Below, piece after piece: positions 52,447-61,521 of a stretch of DNA of 64,000 nucleotides. The number at the start of each line of letters is the position of its first letter. The stretch's first letter is position 1. This stretch comes from Pseudooceanicola algae (lineage in GTDB: Bacteria > Pseudomonadota > Alphaproteobacteria > Rhodobacterales > Rhodobacteraceae), in NCBI RefSeq assembly GCF_003590145.2, contig NZ_CP060436.1:2795001-2859000 (forward strand), written 5' to 3'. Both the position numbers and the translations under genes were made by a program. Under the pieces are notes generated by a model. That model was not told the origin of the DNA. It saw nothing but the letters and a program-made list of their open reading frames with translations, and made no database searches.

Positions 52447-53268
52447 ATGTTCCAGAAACGAACCCAGCAGACTCGGCTTCAGACCGCCTTGGCGATGGCT
52501 GGTCTGGTCTTCCATTCCGCGGCCCATTCCGTACGGGCGAACCACCGTCTCGCCATCATGTCGATCATCGCAAACATCTTCCGCATCGTTGTAATCATGG
52601 GCATCTTCCTGATGATGTACCAGATCCTGGGCATGCGGCGCAGCGCTGTGCGGGGGGATTTCGTGCTGTTCCTGCTGACCGGGGTTTTCCTGTACGTGAC
52701 CCATGTGCGTACCGTCGGGGCGGTGGCCGGTGCGGCCGGACCTACCGCGCCGATGATGCAGCATGCGCCGATGAATCCCTTCATCGAAATCGCCTCGACC
52801 GCGCTGGCAAGCTTCTACACCCAGTTCCTGTCGCTTCTGGTGATCCTTTTCTTCTACTATGTGGCAGTCAATCATTTCGTCATCGACCAGCCCGTCGGCG
52901 CCTTTTTCTGCTTCCTCGCCACCTGGTTCACCGGCGTGGCAGTCGGCCTTGTCTTCATGGCGATGAAACCCTGGTCTCCGGGCGTGACCGACATTTGCCT
53001 GACGCTATATAGGCGCATCAACATGATCGCTTCAGGCAAGCTTTTCCTTGCCAACAACCTGCAACCTTCGATGCGCAACCTGTTCGACTGGAACCCGTTG
53101 TTCCATGCCATCGATCAGGCGCGTGGCTTCACGTTCATCAATTACTACCCGCATTTCACGTCGCTGGCCTATGCCTGGTACGTGGGGCTGGCGATCTTCT
53201 GCATCGGGCTGATCGCGGAATATTACACCACGCGAAAGGCCTCCCTGTCCTGGGATGCGCGCCGATAG
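52447..53268 (+). CDS. ABC-2 type polysaccharide export permease (KpsM-like)
   Basis: 273-residue membrane protein with about six hydrophobic segments in ABC-2 order, beginning LQTALAMAGLVFHSAAHSVRANH and including FRIVVIMGIFLMMYQILGMRRSAVRGDFVLFLLTGVFLYV. LFDWNPLFHAIDQARGFTFINYYPHFTSLAYAWYVGLAIFCIGLIAEY near the C-terminus is typical of capsule/O-antigen exporter permeases. AGGGCAGAGG precedes the ATG. No ATP-binding partner (KpsT-like) lies beside it, so it must work with one elsewhere. It fits the neighbouring glycan genes. Confidence 0.82.
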   Translation: MFQKRTQQTRLQTALAMAGLVFHSAAHSVRANHRLAIMSIIANIFRIVVIMGIFLMMYQILGMRRSAVRGDFVLFLLTGVFLYVTHVRTVGAVAGAAGPTAPMMQHAPMNPFIEIASTALASFYTQFLSLLVILFFYYVAVNHFVIDQPVGAFFCFLATWFTGVAVGLVFMAMKPWSPGVTDICLTLYRRINMIASGKLFLANNLQPSMRNLFDWNPLFHAIDQARGFTFINYYPHFTSLAYAWYVGLAIFCIGLIAEYYTTRKASLSWDARR

Positions 53269-53271
53269 GGC

Positions 53272-53895
53272 CTAGTCAACGACCCGGCAAGTCAGGTTGA
53301 TCCGCCCGCCGTTCGCCAGCAACGAAGACGACCCGAACCGGATGCGATCAACCCCATGGTGCAGCATCCGCGACGGCCCGGTCAGCAACAGCACATCGCC
53401 CGATTGCAGCCAGATCGATTCGGTCTTGCCGCCGCGTGCTTCGTTGCCGATGCGGAACAACCCGTCATCTCCCAGGGACACGGACATCACCGGCCAGGAA
53501 AAGTCGGCCTCGTCCCGGTCCTGGTGCAGTCCCATCCGCGCAGCTTCGCCGTAGAAATTGATCAGGCAGCAATCGGGCTGCCGCTCCAGCCCCGTCAGCA
53601 CGCGCCAGAGGTCCAGCACCGCCCCGGGGATCGGCGGCCAGGGCTGCCCCCCGGGGTGCCGGGGTTCGTAGCGATAGCCGCGCCGGTCGGAATACCAGCC
53701 GTATTTCCCTGCCGAGGTCATCTGCACCGACATCTTCCGCCCCCAGCGGGTTTCCGGCGAAAACAGCGGTGCCTGCTGCTGAACCCCGCGCAGATCCGTC
53801 AGAAGCGCCTGCTGCGCCGCCGGATCCAGCGCACCGCGAAAGATCCGGGCCCCGCGCAGCGTCTGGGGCTGCATGGACGAAAGGTCGGGCGACAT
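53272..53895 (-). CDS. alkB: DNA oxidative demethylase AlkB
   Basis: Fe(II)/2-oxoglutarate dioxygenase that removes methyl groups from 1-methyladenine and 3-methylcytosine. 207 residues. Iron ligands are His124 and Asp126 (MGLHQDRDE) and His180 (MLHHGVDRI); RINLTCRVV at the C-terminus carries the two arginines (198, 204) that bind 2-oxoglutarate. YGWYSDRRGYRY and PWPPIP are typical nucleotide-lid elements. Convergent with the permease gene (3-base gap). No ada gene is adjacent. Confidence 0.95.
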   Translation of the reverse strand: MSPDLSSMQPQTLRGARIFRGALDPAAQQALLTDLRGVQQQAPLFSPETRWGRKMSVQMTSAGKYGWYSDRRGYRYEPRHPGGQPWPPIPGAVLDLWRVLTGLERQPDCCLINFYGEAARMGLHQDRDEADFSWPVMSVSLGDDGLFRIGNEARGGKTESIWLQSGDVLLLTGPSRMLHHGVDRIRFGSSSLLANGGRINLTCRVVD

Positions 53896-54345
53896 GGGCT
53901 GTCAGGTCTCCGTTCCGAAAAAAGCGCCCCCGATCAACGAAGGCCACGGCCCCCGGTCGAAGACCCCCTGAATGGTAAACCGGGTGCGGCCCTGAACAAG
54001 CCCGGGGGTTGCCGGACCCGAGCGTTTTTCGCCGGTCCGCCCACCGTCCGGGCCGCGCGCACCGCCGTTTGCCGGCTGGCAGCCCCGGCAGGCCGATCCC
54101 TGCCGCCACGGCAGAATCCCGCCCGCACCACCGTTTGACGACGCTGAGAAGGGCGGTTGAGACAAAACTAGGAGTTTTTTGCCGCTCTCGGGGTTGTGAG
54201 CGGCTTGCAGGGCCCAAACCCCCTCCTTATATACGCCCAGAAGCTCGGCAGTGGCCTCATCGCTGCCGCTTTACCGGAACGGAGCGCCGATGCCGGAACG
54301 GGTCAGCGCCCTGTAACATCGCCTTAAGTGGAAGGGATAATAGAT
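53896..54345. other. Intergenic region between alkB and dnaK
   Basis: 450 bases. The right part holds the dnaK heat-shock promoter (54204-54232) and a leader of about 110 bases before dnaK. The GC-rich left part (53900-54165) has short frames on both strands that I could not match to any family. No gene is supported. Confidence 0.6.
54204..54232 (+). promoter_or_regulatory. RpoH-type heat-shock promoter of dnaK
   Basis: CTTG (54204-54207), an 18-base spacer and CTTATAT (54226-54232) fit the alphaproteobacterial sigma-32 pattern (CTTG, 17-18 bases, CYTATnT). It is about 115 bases before the dnaK start. Confidence 0.75.
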
Positions 54346-56265
54346 ATGTCCAAAGTGATCGGGATCGACCTCGGCACCACCAACAGCTGCGTCGCCATCA
54401 TGGATGGTTCGCAACCCAAAGTCATCGAAAACTCCGAAGGGGCCCGGACCACGCCGTCCATCGTCGCCTTCACCGATGACGAACGTCTCGTCGGCCAGGC
54501 CGCCAAGCGCCAGGCCGTGACCAATGCCTCCAACACCATCTTCGGCGTCAAGCGCCTGATCGGTCGTCGTTTCGACGATGCGCATCTGGCCAAGGACAAG
54601 AAGAACCTGCCGTTCAACCTTATCAACGGCGGCAACGGCGATGCATGGGTCGAATCCAAGGGCGAGAAATATTCGCCCTCGCAAATCTCTGCCTTCATCC
54701 TCGGCAAGATGAAGGAAACCGCCGAAAGCTATCTTGGCGAAGAAGTGACGCAAGCCGTCATCACCGTGCCCGCCTATTTCAACGACGCTCAGCGTCAGGC
54801 CACCAAGGACGCCGGCAAGATCGCCGGTCTGGAAGTGCTGCGGATCATCAACGAACCGACAGCCGCCGCCCTGGCCTATGGTCTGGACAAGCAGGAAAGC
54901 CACACGATCGCGGTCTATGACCTTGGCGGTGGTACCTTCGACGTCACGATCCTGGAAATCGACGACGGGTTGTTCGAAGTGAAATCCACCAATGGGGATA
55001 CCTTCCTTGGTGGTGAAGACTTCGACATGCGGATCGTCAACTACCTTGCCGCCGAGTTCAAGAAAGAGCACGGCGTCGATCTGACCGCCGACAAGATGGC
55101 CCTTCAGCGTCTGAAGGAAGCCGCCGAGAAGGCCAAGATCGAACTGTCCAGCTCCAGCCAGACCGAGATCAACCAGCCGTTCATCTCGATGGACGCCAAG
55201 ACCGGCCAACCGCTGCACATGGTCATGAAACTGACCCGTGCCAAGCTGGAAAGTCTGGTCGCCGACCTGATCAAGGCCTCGATGAAGCCCTGCCAGGCCG
55301 CCCTGAAGGATGCCGGGCTGTCGACCTCGGAAATCGACGAAGTCGTCCTGGTCGGTGGTATGACCCGGATGCCCCGCGTCGTTGAAGAAGTGACCAAGTT
55401 CTTCGGCAAGGAACCCCACAAGGGTGTGAACCCTGACGAAGTCGTCGCCCTTGGTGCCGCCATTCAGGCCGGTGTTCTGCAAGGCGACGTCAAGGACGTT
55501 GTCCTGCTCGACGTCACGCCGCTGAGCCTTGGCATCGAAACCCTGGGCGGTGTCTTCACCCGCCTGATCGACCGCAACACGACGATCCCGACCAAGAAAA
55601 GCCAGGTCTTCTCGACCGCCGAGGATCATCAGAGCGCCGTGACCATCCGGGTCTTCCAGGGTGAGCGCGAGATGGCGACCGACAACAAGATGCTCGGTCA
55701 GTTCAACCTCGAGGACATCCCGCCCGCGCCGCGCGGCATGCCGCAGATCGAAGTGACCTTCGACATCGACGCCAACGGCATCGTGTCCGTCGGTGCCAAG
55801 GACAAGGGCACCAACAAGGAACAGAAGATCACGATCCAGGCCTCTGGCGGTCTGTCGGATGCCGACATCGAGAAGATGGTCAAGGATGCGGAAGAGAACG
55901 CCGACGCCGACAAGGCCCGCAAGGAACTGGTCGAGGCCCGCAACCAGGCCGAAAGCCTGATCCATTCCACCGAGAAATCGATGGAAGAGCATGCCGACAA
56001 GGTCGACCCGACCACGATCGAGGCGATCGAGCTGGCCATTGCCGCGCTCAAGGACGAGCTGGAAGCGGACAACGCCGAAAAGATCCGCTCGGGCATCCAG
56101 AACGTGACCGAAGCCGCGATGAAGCTGGGCGAGGCGATCTACAAGTCGCAGGCTGAAGAGCCGGACGACGAACCGACCGCCGCCGATTCTTCGTCGAGCA
56201 ATTCGGCAGATGACGATATCGTCGACGCCGATTTCGAGGATCTGGACGACAACAAGCGTGGGTAA
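54346..56265 (+). CDS. dnaK: Molecular chaperone DnaK (Hsp70)
   Basis: ATP-driven cytosolic chaperone. 639 residues: N-terminal ATPase with phosphate loop [33 protein letters not shown] and [16 protein letters not shown]. The substrate-binding domain starts near [19 protein letters not shown], and the C-terminus ends with the [14 protein letters not shown] tail that contacts co-chaperones. The ATG at 54346 has GGAAGGG upstream; an in-frame start 18 bases earlier is ignored. It heads dnaK-dnaJ under an RpoH-type promoter. Codon use is strongly biased, as expected for a highly expressed gene. Confidence 0.99.
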   Translation: MSKVIGIDLGTTNSCVAIMDGSQPKVIENSEGARTTPSIVAFTDDERLVGQAAKRQAVTNASNTIFGVKRLIGRRFDDAHLAKDKKNLPFNLINGGNGDAWVESKGEKYSPSQISAFILGKMKETAESYLGEEVTQAVITVPAYFNDAQRQATKDAGKIAGLEVLRIINEPTAAALAYGLDKQESHTIAVYDLGGGTFDVTILEIDDGLFEVKSTNGDTFLGGEDFDMRIVNYLAAEFKKEHGVDLTADKMALQRLKEAAEKAKIELSSSSQTEINQPFISMDAKTGQPLHMVMKLTRAKLESLVADLIKASMKPCQAALKDAGLSTSEIDEVVLVGGMTRMPRVVEEVTKFFGKEPHKGVNPDEVVALGAAIQAGVLQGDVKDVVLLDVTPLSLGIETLGGVFTRLIDRNTTIPTKKSQVFSTAEDHQSAVTIRVFQGEREMATDNKMLGQFNLEDIPPAPRGMPQIEVTFDIDANGIVSVGAKDKGTNKEQKITIQASGGLSDADIEKMVKDAEENADADKARKELVEARNQAESLIHSTEKSMEEHADKVDPTTIEAIELAIAALKDELEADNAEKIRSGIQNVTEAAMKLGEAIYKSQAEEPDDEPTAADSSSSNSADDDIVDADFEDLDDNKRG

Positions 56266-56290
56266 ACGAAACCGACGCTAGGAACCTCTG

Positions 56291-56320
56291 GGGCCGGTCC
56301 TCCCATCGGGCGGGCCGGCC
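56291..56320 (+). terminator. Hairpin between dnaK and dnaJ
   Basis: GGCCGG (56292-56297) pairs with CCGGCC (56315-56320) around a GC-rich loop, with no T-run. It may slow transcription or stabilise the upstream mRNA, giving more DnaK than DnaJ. Confidence 0.4.
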
Positions 56321-56348
56321 TTCACGTTCCCAGGAAGGGTGACCAGAC

Positions 56349-57497
56349 GTGGCAAAACGCGATTATTACGACGTTCTCGGCCTTCAAAAAGGGGCCAGTG
56401 CGGAGGAGATCAAGAAGGGCTATCGCAAGAAGGCGAAAGAACTTCATCCCGACCGGAATACCGACAATCCAGGTGCCGAGGATCAGTTCAAGGAGGCCAA
56501 CGAGGCCTACGAGATCCTCAAGGATGCGGAAAAGAAGGCAGCCTATGACCGCTATGGTCATGCGGCCTTCGAAGGCGGCATGGGCGGCGGCGGCGGTCAG
56601 CGCCCCGGTGCCGGTGGCCATGGCGATTTCGGATCGGCTTTCTCGGATGTCTTCGACGACCTGTTCGGCGACTTCATGGGCGGCCGGCAACCCGGTGGCC
56701 GCCAGCGTGCGACCCGTGGCGCGGATCTGCGCTACAACATGCGGGTTTCGCTGGAAGAAGCCTACGCCGGCCTGAAGAAGACCATCAGCGTCCCGACCTC
56801 CGTGACCTGTACCAAGTGCAGCGGCTCGGGGGCCGAAGGCGGTGGTGAACCGACGACCTGTCCGACCTGTTCAGGCATGGGCAAGGTCCGCGCGCAGCAG
56901 GGTTTCTTCACGGTTGAACGGACCTGCCCCACATGTTCCGGCCTCGGCCAGATCATCAAGAACCCCTGTTCGGAATGTCATGGCCAGGGCCGTGTCGAAC
57001 GCGAACGCAGCCTGGCTGTCAATATTCCCCCCGGTGTCGAAACCGGCACCCGCATCCGTCACAGCGGCGCGGGCGAAGCGGGGATGCGCGGCGGGCCTTC
57101 GGGTGATCTCTACATCTTCATCGATGTGGCGGCGCATCCGATCTTCGAACGCGAAGGCGTGAACCTGTTCTGCCGGGTGCCGGTGTCCATGGCGACCGCA
57201 GCCCTTGGCGGTGACATCGAGGTGCCGACCATCGACGGGGGTCGGTCGCGGGTCAAGATCCCCGAAGGCAGCCAATCGGGCCGTCAGATGCGCCTGCGCA
57301 GCAAGGGCATGCCCGCGCTGCGCGGCGGTGGAGCGGGGGACATGTTCATCGAACTGGCCGTCGAGACCCCAGTGAACCTGACCCATCGCCAGAAGGAACT
57401 TCTTAAGGAATTCGAAGACCTGTCGGAAGAGAACAATCCCGAAAGCGAGGGATTTTTCAAATCCGTCAAGAATTTCTGGGATTCGATGAAGGGCTGA
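56349..57497 (+). CDS. dnaJ: Chaperone DnaJ (Hsp40)
   Basis: Co-chaperone that stimulates DnaK ATPase. 382 residues: J domain with His33-Pro34-Asp35 (ELHPDRN), Gly-rich linker (about 76-118), four zinc-binding repeats [32 protein letters not shown] (about 155-220) and a C-terminal substrate domain. GTG start at 56349 with GGAAGGGTGACC upstream. 83 bases after dnaK, in the same heat-shock unit. Confidence 0.99.
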   Translation: MAKRDYYDVLGLQKGASAEEIKKGYRKKAKELHPDRNTDNPGAEDQFKEANEAYEILKDAEKKAAYDRYGHAAFEGGMGGGGGQRPGAGGHGDFGSAFSDVFDDLFGDFMGGRQPGGRQRATRGADLRYNMRVSLEEAYAGLKKTISVPTSVTCTKCSGSGAEGGGEPTTCPTCSGMGKVRAQQGFFTVERTCPTCSGLGQIIKNPCSECHGQGRVERERSLAVNIPPGVETGTRIRHSGAGEAGMRGGPSGDLYIFIDVAAHPIFEREGVNLFCRVPVSMATAALGGDIEVPTIDGGRSRVKIPEGSQSGRQMRLRSKGMPALRGGGAGDMFIELAVETPVNLTHRQKELLKEFEDLSEENNPESEGFFKSVKNFWDSMKG

Positions 57498-57531
57498 CCG
57501 AGCCGTTTCAAGGGTCGGAAATAACGGAGAG

Positions 57532-57563
57532 GGGCGGCCACCAGGCCGCCCCTTGGCGTTTCG
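57532..57563 (+). terminator. Rho-independent terminator of dnaJ
   Basis: GGGGCGGCC (57532-57540) pairs perfectly with GGCCGCCCC (57545-57553) around ACCA, followed by TTGGCGTTT. Confidence 0.75.
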
Positions 57564-57623
57564 TCCCGCCCCCTCCCGCACGCGTTAACCAGCCGCTAAC
57601 CCAAGCCGCAGCATCCTGAGCCC

Positions 57624-58379
57624 ATGACGAGGTCGTTTCAGGAATCCCCGATGCCGCTGTTCGGCACCGATGAAGCCCCGCCCGAGGCGCTGCCGCCCGG
57701 CCGTTTGCCGTCCTATATCCGCGACCACCGCAAACGCCTGCGCGCCCGGTTCATGCAAGGCGGTGCGGCCGCCCTGCCCGACTACGAAATGCTGGAGCTG
57801 GTCCTGTTCCGCGCCAACGCCCGGCGCGACATGAAACCCCTGGCCCATGCCCTGCTGGAGGCCTTCGGGGATTTCAACGGCGTCATCAGCGCCCCGCCCG
57901 ACCGCCTGGCCGAGATCCCCGACGCGGGCGATGCGGTGATCTGCGAATTGAAGCTGATCGAGGCCGCCGCCCAGCGCCTCGCCCGGTCGCGCATCCTGCA
58001 ACGCCATGTCCTGACCTCCTGGGAGGCGCTGCTGGATTACTGCCACACTGCCATGTCCCACCGCGAGACCGAGCAATTTCGCGTGCTCTACCTCGATCGC
58101 AAGAATACGCTGATCGCGGACGAGGAACAGGGCAAGGGTACCGTCGATCACGTCCCCGTCTACCCCCGAGAGGTCGTGAAACGCGGCCTGCAGATCAACG
58201 CCAGCGCCTTGATCCTGGTGCATAATCATCCCTCGGGCGATCCGACGCCAAGTCAGGCGGATATCGACATGACCCATCAGATCGAAGCCGCCGCCAATGC
58301 GCTTGGCATCACCCTGCACGACCATATCATCATCGGGAAATCGCGCGAGCTTAGCTTTCGCTCCGATGGCTATCTATAG
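57624..58379 (+). CDS. radC: RadC-family JAB-domain protein
   Basis: 251 residues: N-terminal helix-hairpin-helix-like region (about 40-120) and a C-terminal JAB/MPN metalloprotease-fold domain with VHNHPSGDPTPSQADID (zinc-site motif HxHPSGxxxPSxxD, about 193-209) and DHIIIG. RadC was named for DNA repair, but the repair role was later questioned and its true function is unsettled. Two ATGs (57624 and 57651) are possible. It lies between the dnaJ terminator and the glcB terminator, as a single gene. Confidence 0.92.
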   Translation: MTRSFQESPMPLFGTDEAPPEALPPGRLPSYIRDHRKRLRARFMQGGAAALPDYEMLELVLFRANARRDMKPLAHALLEAFGDFNGVISAPPDRLAEIPDAGDAVICELKLIEAAAQRLARSRILQRHVLTSWEALLDYCHTAMSHRETEQFRVLYLDRKNTLIADEEQGKGTVDHVPVYPREVVKRGLQINASALILVHNHPSGDPTPSQADIDMTHQIEAAANALGITLHDHIIIGKSRELSFRSDGYL

Positions 58380-58382
58380 AAA

Positions 58383-58406
58383 ACGCCCGCCGAAACCGGC
58401 GGGCGT
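58383..58406 (-). terminator. Terminator of glcB (and possibly radC)
   Basis: ACGCCCGCCG with GGCGGGCGT: near-perfect stem with short AAAC-type loop. On the minus strand it is followed by TTTTC, favouring glcB; on the plus strand the T-run is absent. Confidence 0.7.
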
Positions 58407-58436
58407 CTGGTCAGTAATCCAAGTTCAGGCCATCTG

Positions 58437-60587
58437 TCAGGCCAGTGCCTTGGCCTCGCGGCGGCGGGCATGCAGCACCGGCTCGGTATACCCCGAAGGC
58501 TGGGCGATCCCCTTGAAGATCAAGTCCCGCGCGGCGCCAAAGGCGACACCGTCGAAATCGGGCGCCATGGGCTGATAGGCAGGATCACCGGCGTTCTGGC
58601 CATCGACCTTCACCGCCATGCGCTTTAGCGCCTCCATTACCTGATCCTCGGTAACGAGGCCATGCAGCAGCCAGTTGGCCAGGTATTGCGACGAAATCCG
58701 CAGGGTGGCGCGGTCTTCCATCAGGCCGACATCATTGATGTCCGGCACCTTGGAACAGCCGACGCCCTGATCGATCCAGCGCACCACGTAGCCCAGGATC
58801 CCCTGGCAATTGTTGTCCAGATCGCGCGAGACCTCTTCTCCAGTCAGGTTGCGACCGGCCAGCAGGGGCGGGGTCAGCAGGTCATCGAGGCTGGCTTGTG
58901 CCCGTGTTTTCAACTCGTCCTGACGCTTGACCACGTTGATCTCGTGATAATGGGTCGCATGCAGCACCGCGGCCGTGGGCGAAGGCACCCAGGCGGTGTT
59001 CGCCCCGGCCATCGGATGCCCGGATTTGGCGACCAGCATTTCGGACATGACATCGGGCTTGGCCCACATGCCCTTGCCGATCTGCGCCTTGCCCTGCAGG
59101 CCCAGCTTCAGCCCCCAGTCGACATTGCCGTCCTCGTAGGCGTGAAGCCAGGCGGCGTCCTTCATCTCGGCCTTGGGCACGAAGGCTCCGGCCTGCATCG
59201 AGGTGTGGATCTCGTCCCCCGTCCGGTCAAGGAAACCGGTGTTGATGAAGACCAGACGATCCTTCACCGCGCGGATGCATTCCTTGAGGTTGACCGACGT
59301 GCGGCGTTCCTCGTCCATGACGCCCAGCTTGACGGTATTGACCGGCAGGCCCAGCACCTTTTCGACACCGGCATAAAGACGGTCGGCAAAGGCGACCTCT
59401 TCGGGGCCGTGCATCTTGGGTTTGACGACGTAGACCGAGCCGCAGCGGGAATTGCGCAAGCCTTCGGTCTTTTTCAGGTCATGCATGGCGCAGGCGACGG
59501 TGATCATCGCGTCCAGCATGCCCTCGGGGACCTCTTCACCATCGAAAAGCACCGCATCGGTGGTCATCAGGTGGCCGACGTTGCGCACCAGCAGCAGGGC
59601 GCGGCCCGGCAGGGTAAACGGCGTGCCCTGAGGGTCGAGGTATTCGGGATCGTCCTGCAGGCGGCGGGTCATCTCCTGACCGCCCTTCTGGAAGGTCTCG
59701 GTCAGATCGCCCTTCATCAGGCCCAGCCAATTGGCATAGACGGCGGTCTTGTCGGCGGCATCGACGGCGGCCACGCTGTCTTCGCAATCCTGGATCGCGG
59801 TCAGGGCCGCTTCCATCAATACATCGCGCAGACCTGCGGGGCTGTCCTGGCCGACGGGATGCGAAGGGTCGATCTGCAGCGCGACATGCAGGCCATTGTG
59901 CTGCAACAGGTAGGAGGCCTTGGCGCCGTCTTCGGTGTAGCCGACGAAGGCATCGGGGGTCTTGAACCCGTGCAGCGTGCCGTTCGCCTCTGCCATCAGT
60001 TCCGCACCTTCGCGGCGATAGACTGTGACCTCGGCATGGCTGACACCTTTCAGCGGGACGGCCAGGTCAAGGAATTCAGCCGCCCAGGCCATCACCTGGT
60101 TGCCGCGGTTCCGGTCATATCCCTTGCCCTCGGGGGCGCCGGGGATGGCGTCGGTGCCGTAGAGCGCATCGTACAGCGATCCCCAGCGGGCATTGGCCGC
60201 GTTCAGCGCGAAACGCGCATTCATCACCGGCACGACCAGTTGCGGACCGGCCAGCGTAGCGACCTCCGGATCTACATTTTGTGTCCCGATCTCGAAATCG
60301 GGACCTTCTTCTACGATATACCCGATTTCTTCGAGGAAGGCGCGATAGGCTGCCGAATCCCAGGGCTGGCCCTTGCGGGCCACCAGCCAGGCGTCGATCT
60401 GCACTTGCAGTTCTTCGCGGACGTCAAGCAGGCGCAGGTTTTCCGGTGCCAGCGTCGTCACCAGGCGGGCAAAACCGGACCAGAAGGCCTCGGCGGTGAC
60501 ATCGAGGCCCGGCAGGACCTGATCTTCGACAAGCGCAGCCAGTTCGCCGGCCACGGACAGACCGGAACGGGACACATATTGGGTCAT
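58437..60587 (-). CDS. glcB: Malate synthase G
   Basis: Condenses glyoxylate and acetyl-CoA to malate, using glyoxylate from glycolate or the glyoxylate shunt. 716 residues, the length of the G isoform. Landmarks include [47 protein letters not shown]-like [37 protein letters not shown] and [15 protein letters not shown]. The ATG at 60587 has AGGAG upstream; a start 33 bases earlier is ignored. An IclR regulator reads divergently 151 bases away, and a TTTCC/GGAAA dyad lies between. Confidence 0.97.
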   Translation of the reverse strand: MTQYVSRSGLSVAGELAALVEDQVLPGLDVTAEAFWSGFARLVTTLAPENLRLLDVREELQVQIDAWLVARKGQPWDSAAYRAFLEEIGYIVEEGPDFEIGTQNVDPEVATLAGPQLVVPVMNARFALNAANARWGSLYDALYGTDAIPGAPEGKGYDRNRGNQVMAWAAEFLDLAVPLKGVSHAEVTVYRREGAELMAEANGTLHGFKTPDAFVGYTEDGAKASYLLQHNGLHVALQIDPSHPVGQDSPAGLRDVLMEAALTAIQDCEDSVAAVDAADKTAVYANWLGLMKGDLTETFQKGGQEMTRRLQDDPEYLDPQGTPFTLPGRALLLVRNVGHLMTTDAVLFDGEEVPEGMLDAMITVACAMHDLKKTEGLRNSRCGSVYVVKPKMHGPEEVAFADRLYAGVEKVLGLPVNTVKLGVMDEERRTSVNLKECIRAVKDRLVFINTGFLDRTGDEIHTSMQAGAFVPKAEMKDAAWLHAYEDGNVDWGLKLGLQGKAQIGKGMWAKPDVMSEMLVAKSGHPMAGANTAWVPSPTAAVLHATHYHEINVVKRQDELKTRAQASLDDLLTPPLLAGRNLTGEEVSRDLDNNCQGILGYVVRWIDQGVGCSKVPDINDVGLMEDRATLRISSQYLANWLLHGLVTEDQVMEALKRMAVKVDGQNAGDPAYQPMAPDFDGVAFGAARDLIFKGIAQPSGYTEPVLHARRREAKALA

Positions 60588-60658
60588 GGGGTTTTCTCCT
60601 GAATCTCTTGCAGACAACATAGCCGCTACGGCAGCTCAGGCGATGGGAATTGCAAATG

Positions 60659-60675
60659 TTTCCACGATGCGGAAA
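60659..60675. promoter_or_regulatory. Inverted repeat between glcB and the IclR gene
   Basis: TTTCC (60659-60663) and GGAAA (60671-60675) form a dyad with a 7-base spacer, the geometry of many IclR-type sites. A further TGGAAATGGAAAA stretch lies downstream. It is the likely operator for the divergent pair. Confidence 0.5.
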
Positions 60676-60738
60676 ACCTTTGTCTGGAAATGGAAAAGCC
60701 TGGCATGATGGGCTTGGCTGGACCAAGGGGAGGACCGG

Positions 60739-61521
60739 ATGAGCGACAACCAGAATGTGCAATCGGTGGACCGCGCCCTGACCTTGCTGGAGCTGATCGC
60801 GGCCGAACCCGAGGGCCTGCGCCTGTCCGATGTTGCCCGGCGCGCCGCCCTTGCGCCATCGACCACCCACCGGCTGCTGACCACGCTTGAACAGCGCGGC
60901 TTTCTGCAAAGTGACGCGGCCTCGGGGCATTGGCATGTCGGGCGCAGCGCCCATCGGGTCGGCGCGGCCTATATGCTGTCGCGCAACCTTGTCGCCCCGG
61001 CGCTGCCCTTCCTGCGGCGGCTGCGCGACGCGACACGGGAAACCGCCAACCTCGGCGTGATCGAGGACGGAGAGGTCGTGACCCTGAGCCAGGTCGAAAG
61101 CCGCGAGATCATGCGCGCCATATCGCCCCCCGGCGGGCGGGTCCCGGTGCTGTGTTCCGGCATGGGCAAGGCGATTCTGGCGACCCGCCCCGATGACGAG
61201 GTCGATCACATGATCCGTCGTCACGGGTTTCGCGCCGCCACCGCGCATAGCCTGACCCGCCCCGAGGCCGTGCAGACCGAAATCGGCCGCATAAGGGCAC
61301 AGGGCTGGGCGCTGGATGACGAGGAATTCGTGATCGGCCTGCGCTGTGTCGCCGTCGTGGTCTGGGGGCCGGAGGGCGAGCCGGCCTGCGCAATCTCGGT
61401 CTCGGGACTGGCGGCGCGGATGACCCCGGAAAAGGTCGCCAGTTGCGCCGGAACCCTGCGCCGCATCGCGGCCGAGCTGAGCCTGGCCATGGGGGGACGC
61501 GCCCCCGGCATATGGGGCTAG
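60739..61521 (+). CDS. IclR-family transcriptional regulator
   Basis: 260 residues: N-terminal winged helix (VQSVDRALTLLELIAAEPEGLRLSDVARRAALAPSTTHRLLTTLEQRGFL, about 7-56) and a C-terminal GAF-like effector domain ending with LRCVAVVVWGPEGEPACAISVSGLAARMTPEK. IclR in E. coli represses the glyoxylate-shunt operon in response to glyoxylate and pyruvate. Its place divergent from glcB suggests it controls malate synthase here. AGGGGAGG lies before the ATG. It ends 4 bases into the convergent PBP-OmpA gene. Confidence 0.92.
   Translation: MSDNQNVQSVDRALTLLELIAAEPEGLRLSDVARRAALAPSTTHRLLTTLEQRGFLQSDAASGHWHVGRSAHRVGAAYMLSRNLVAPALPFLRRLRDATRETANLGVIEDGEVVTLSQVESREIMRAISPPGGRVPVLCSGMGKAILATRPDDEVDHMIRRHGFRAATAHSLTRPEAVQTEIGRIRAQGWALDDEEFVIGLRCVAVVVWGPEGEPACAISVSGLAARMTPEKVASCAGTLRRIAAELSLAMGGRAPGIWG

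Noticed and set aside
53902-54165. A small minus-strand frame just upstream of alkB
   Set aside because: It would begin with TTG without a ribosome site, and the translation is low in complexity. It could be a lineage-specific peptide, but I cannot support it.
54271-55992. A 573-codon open frame on the minus strand
   Set aside because: It is antisense to dnaK. The long frame reflects the highly biased codon use of dnaK.
58662-60602. A 646-codon open frame on the plus strand
   Set aside because: It is antisense to glcB, a clear malate synthase. No protein-like features.
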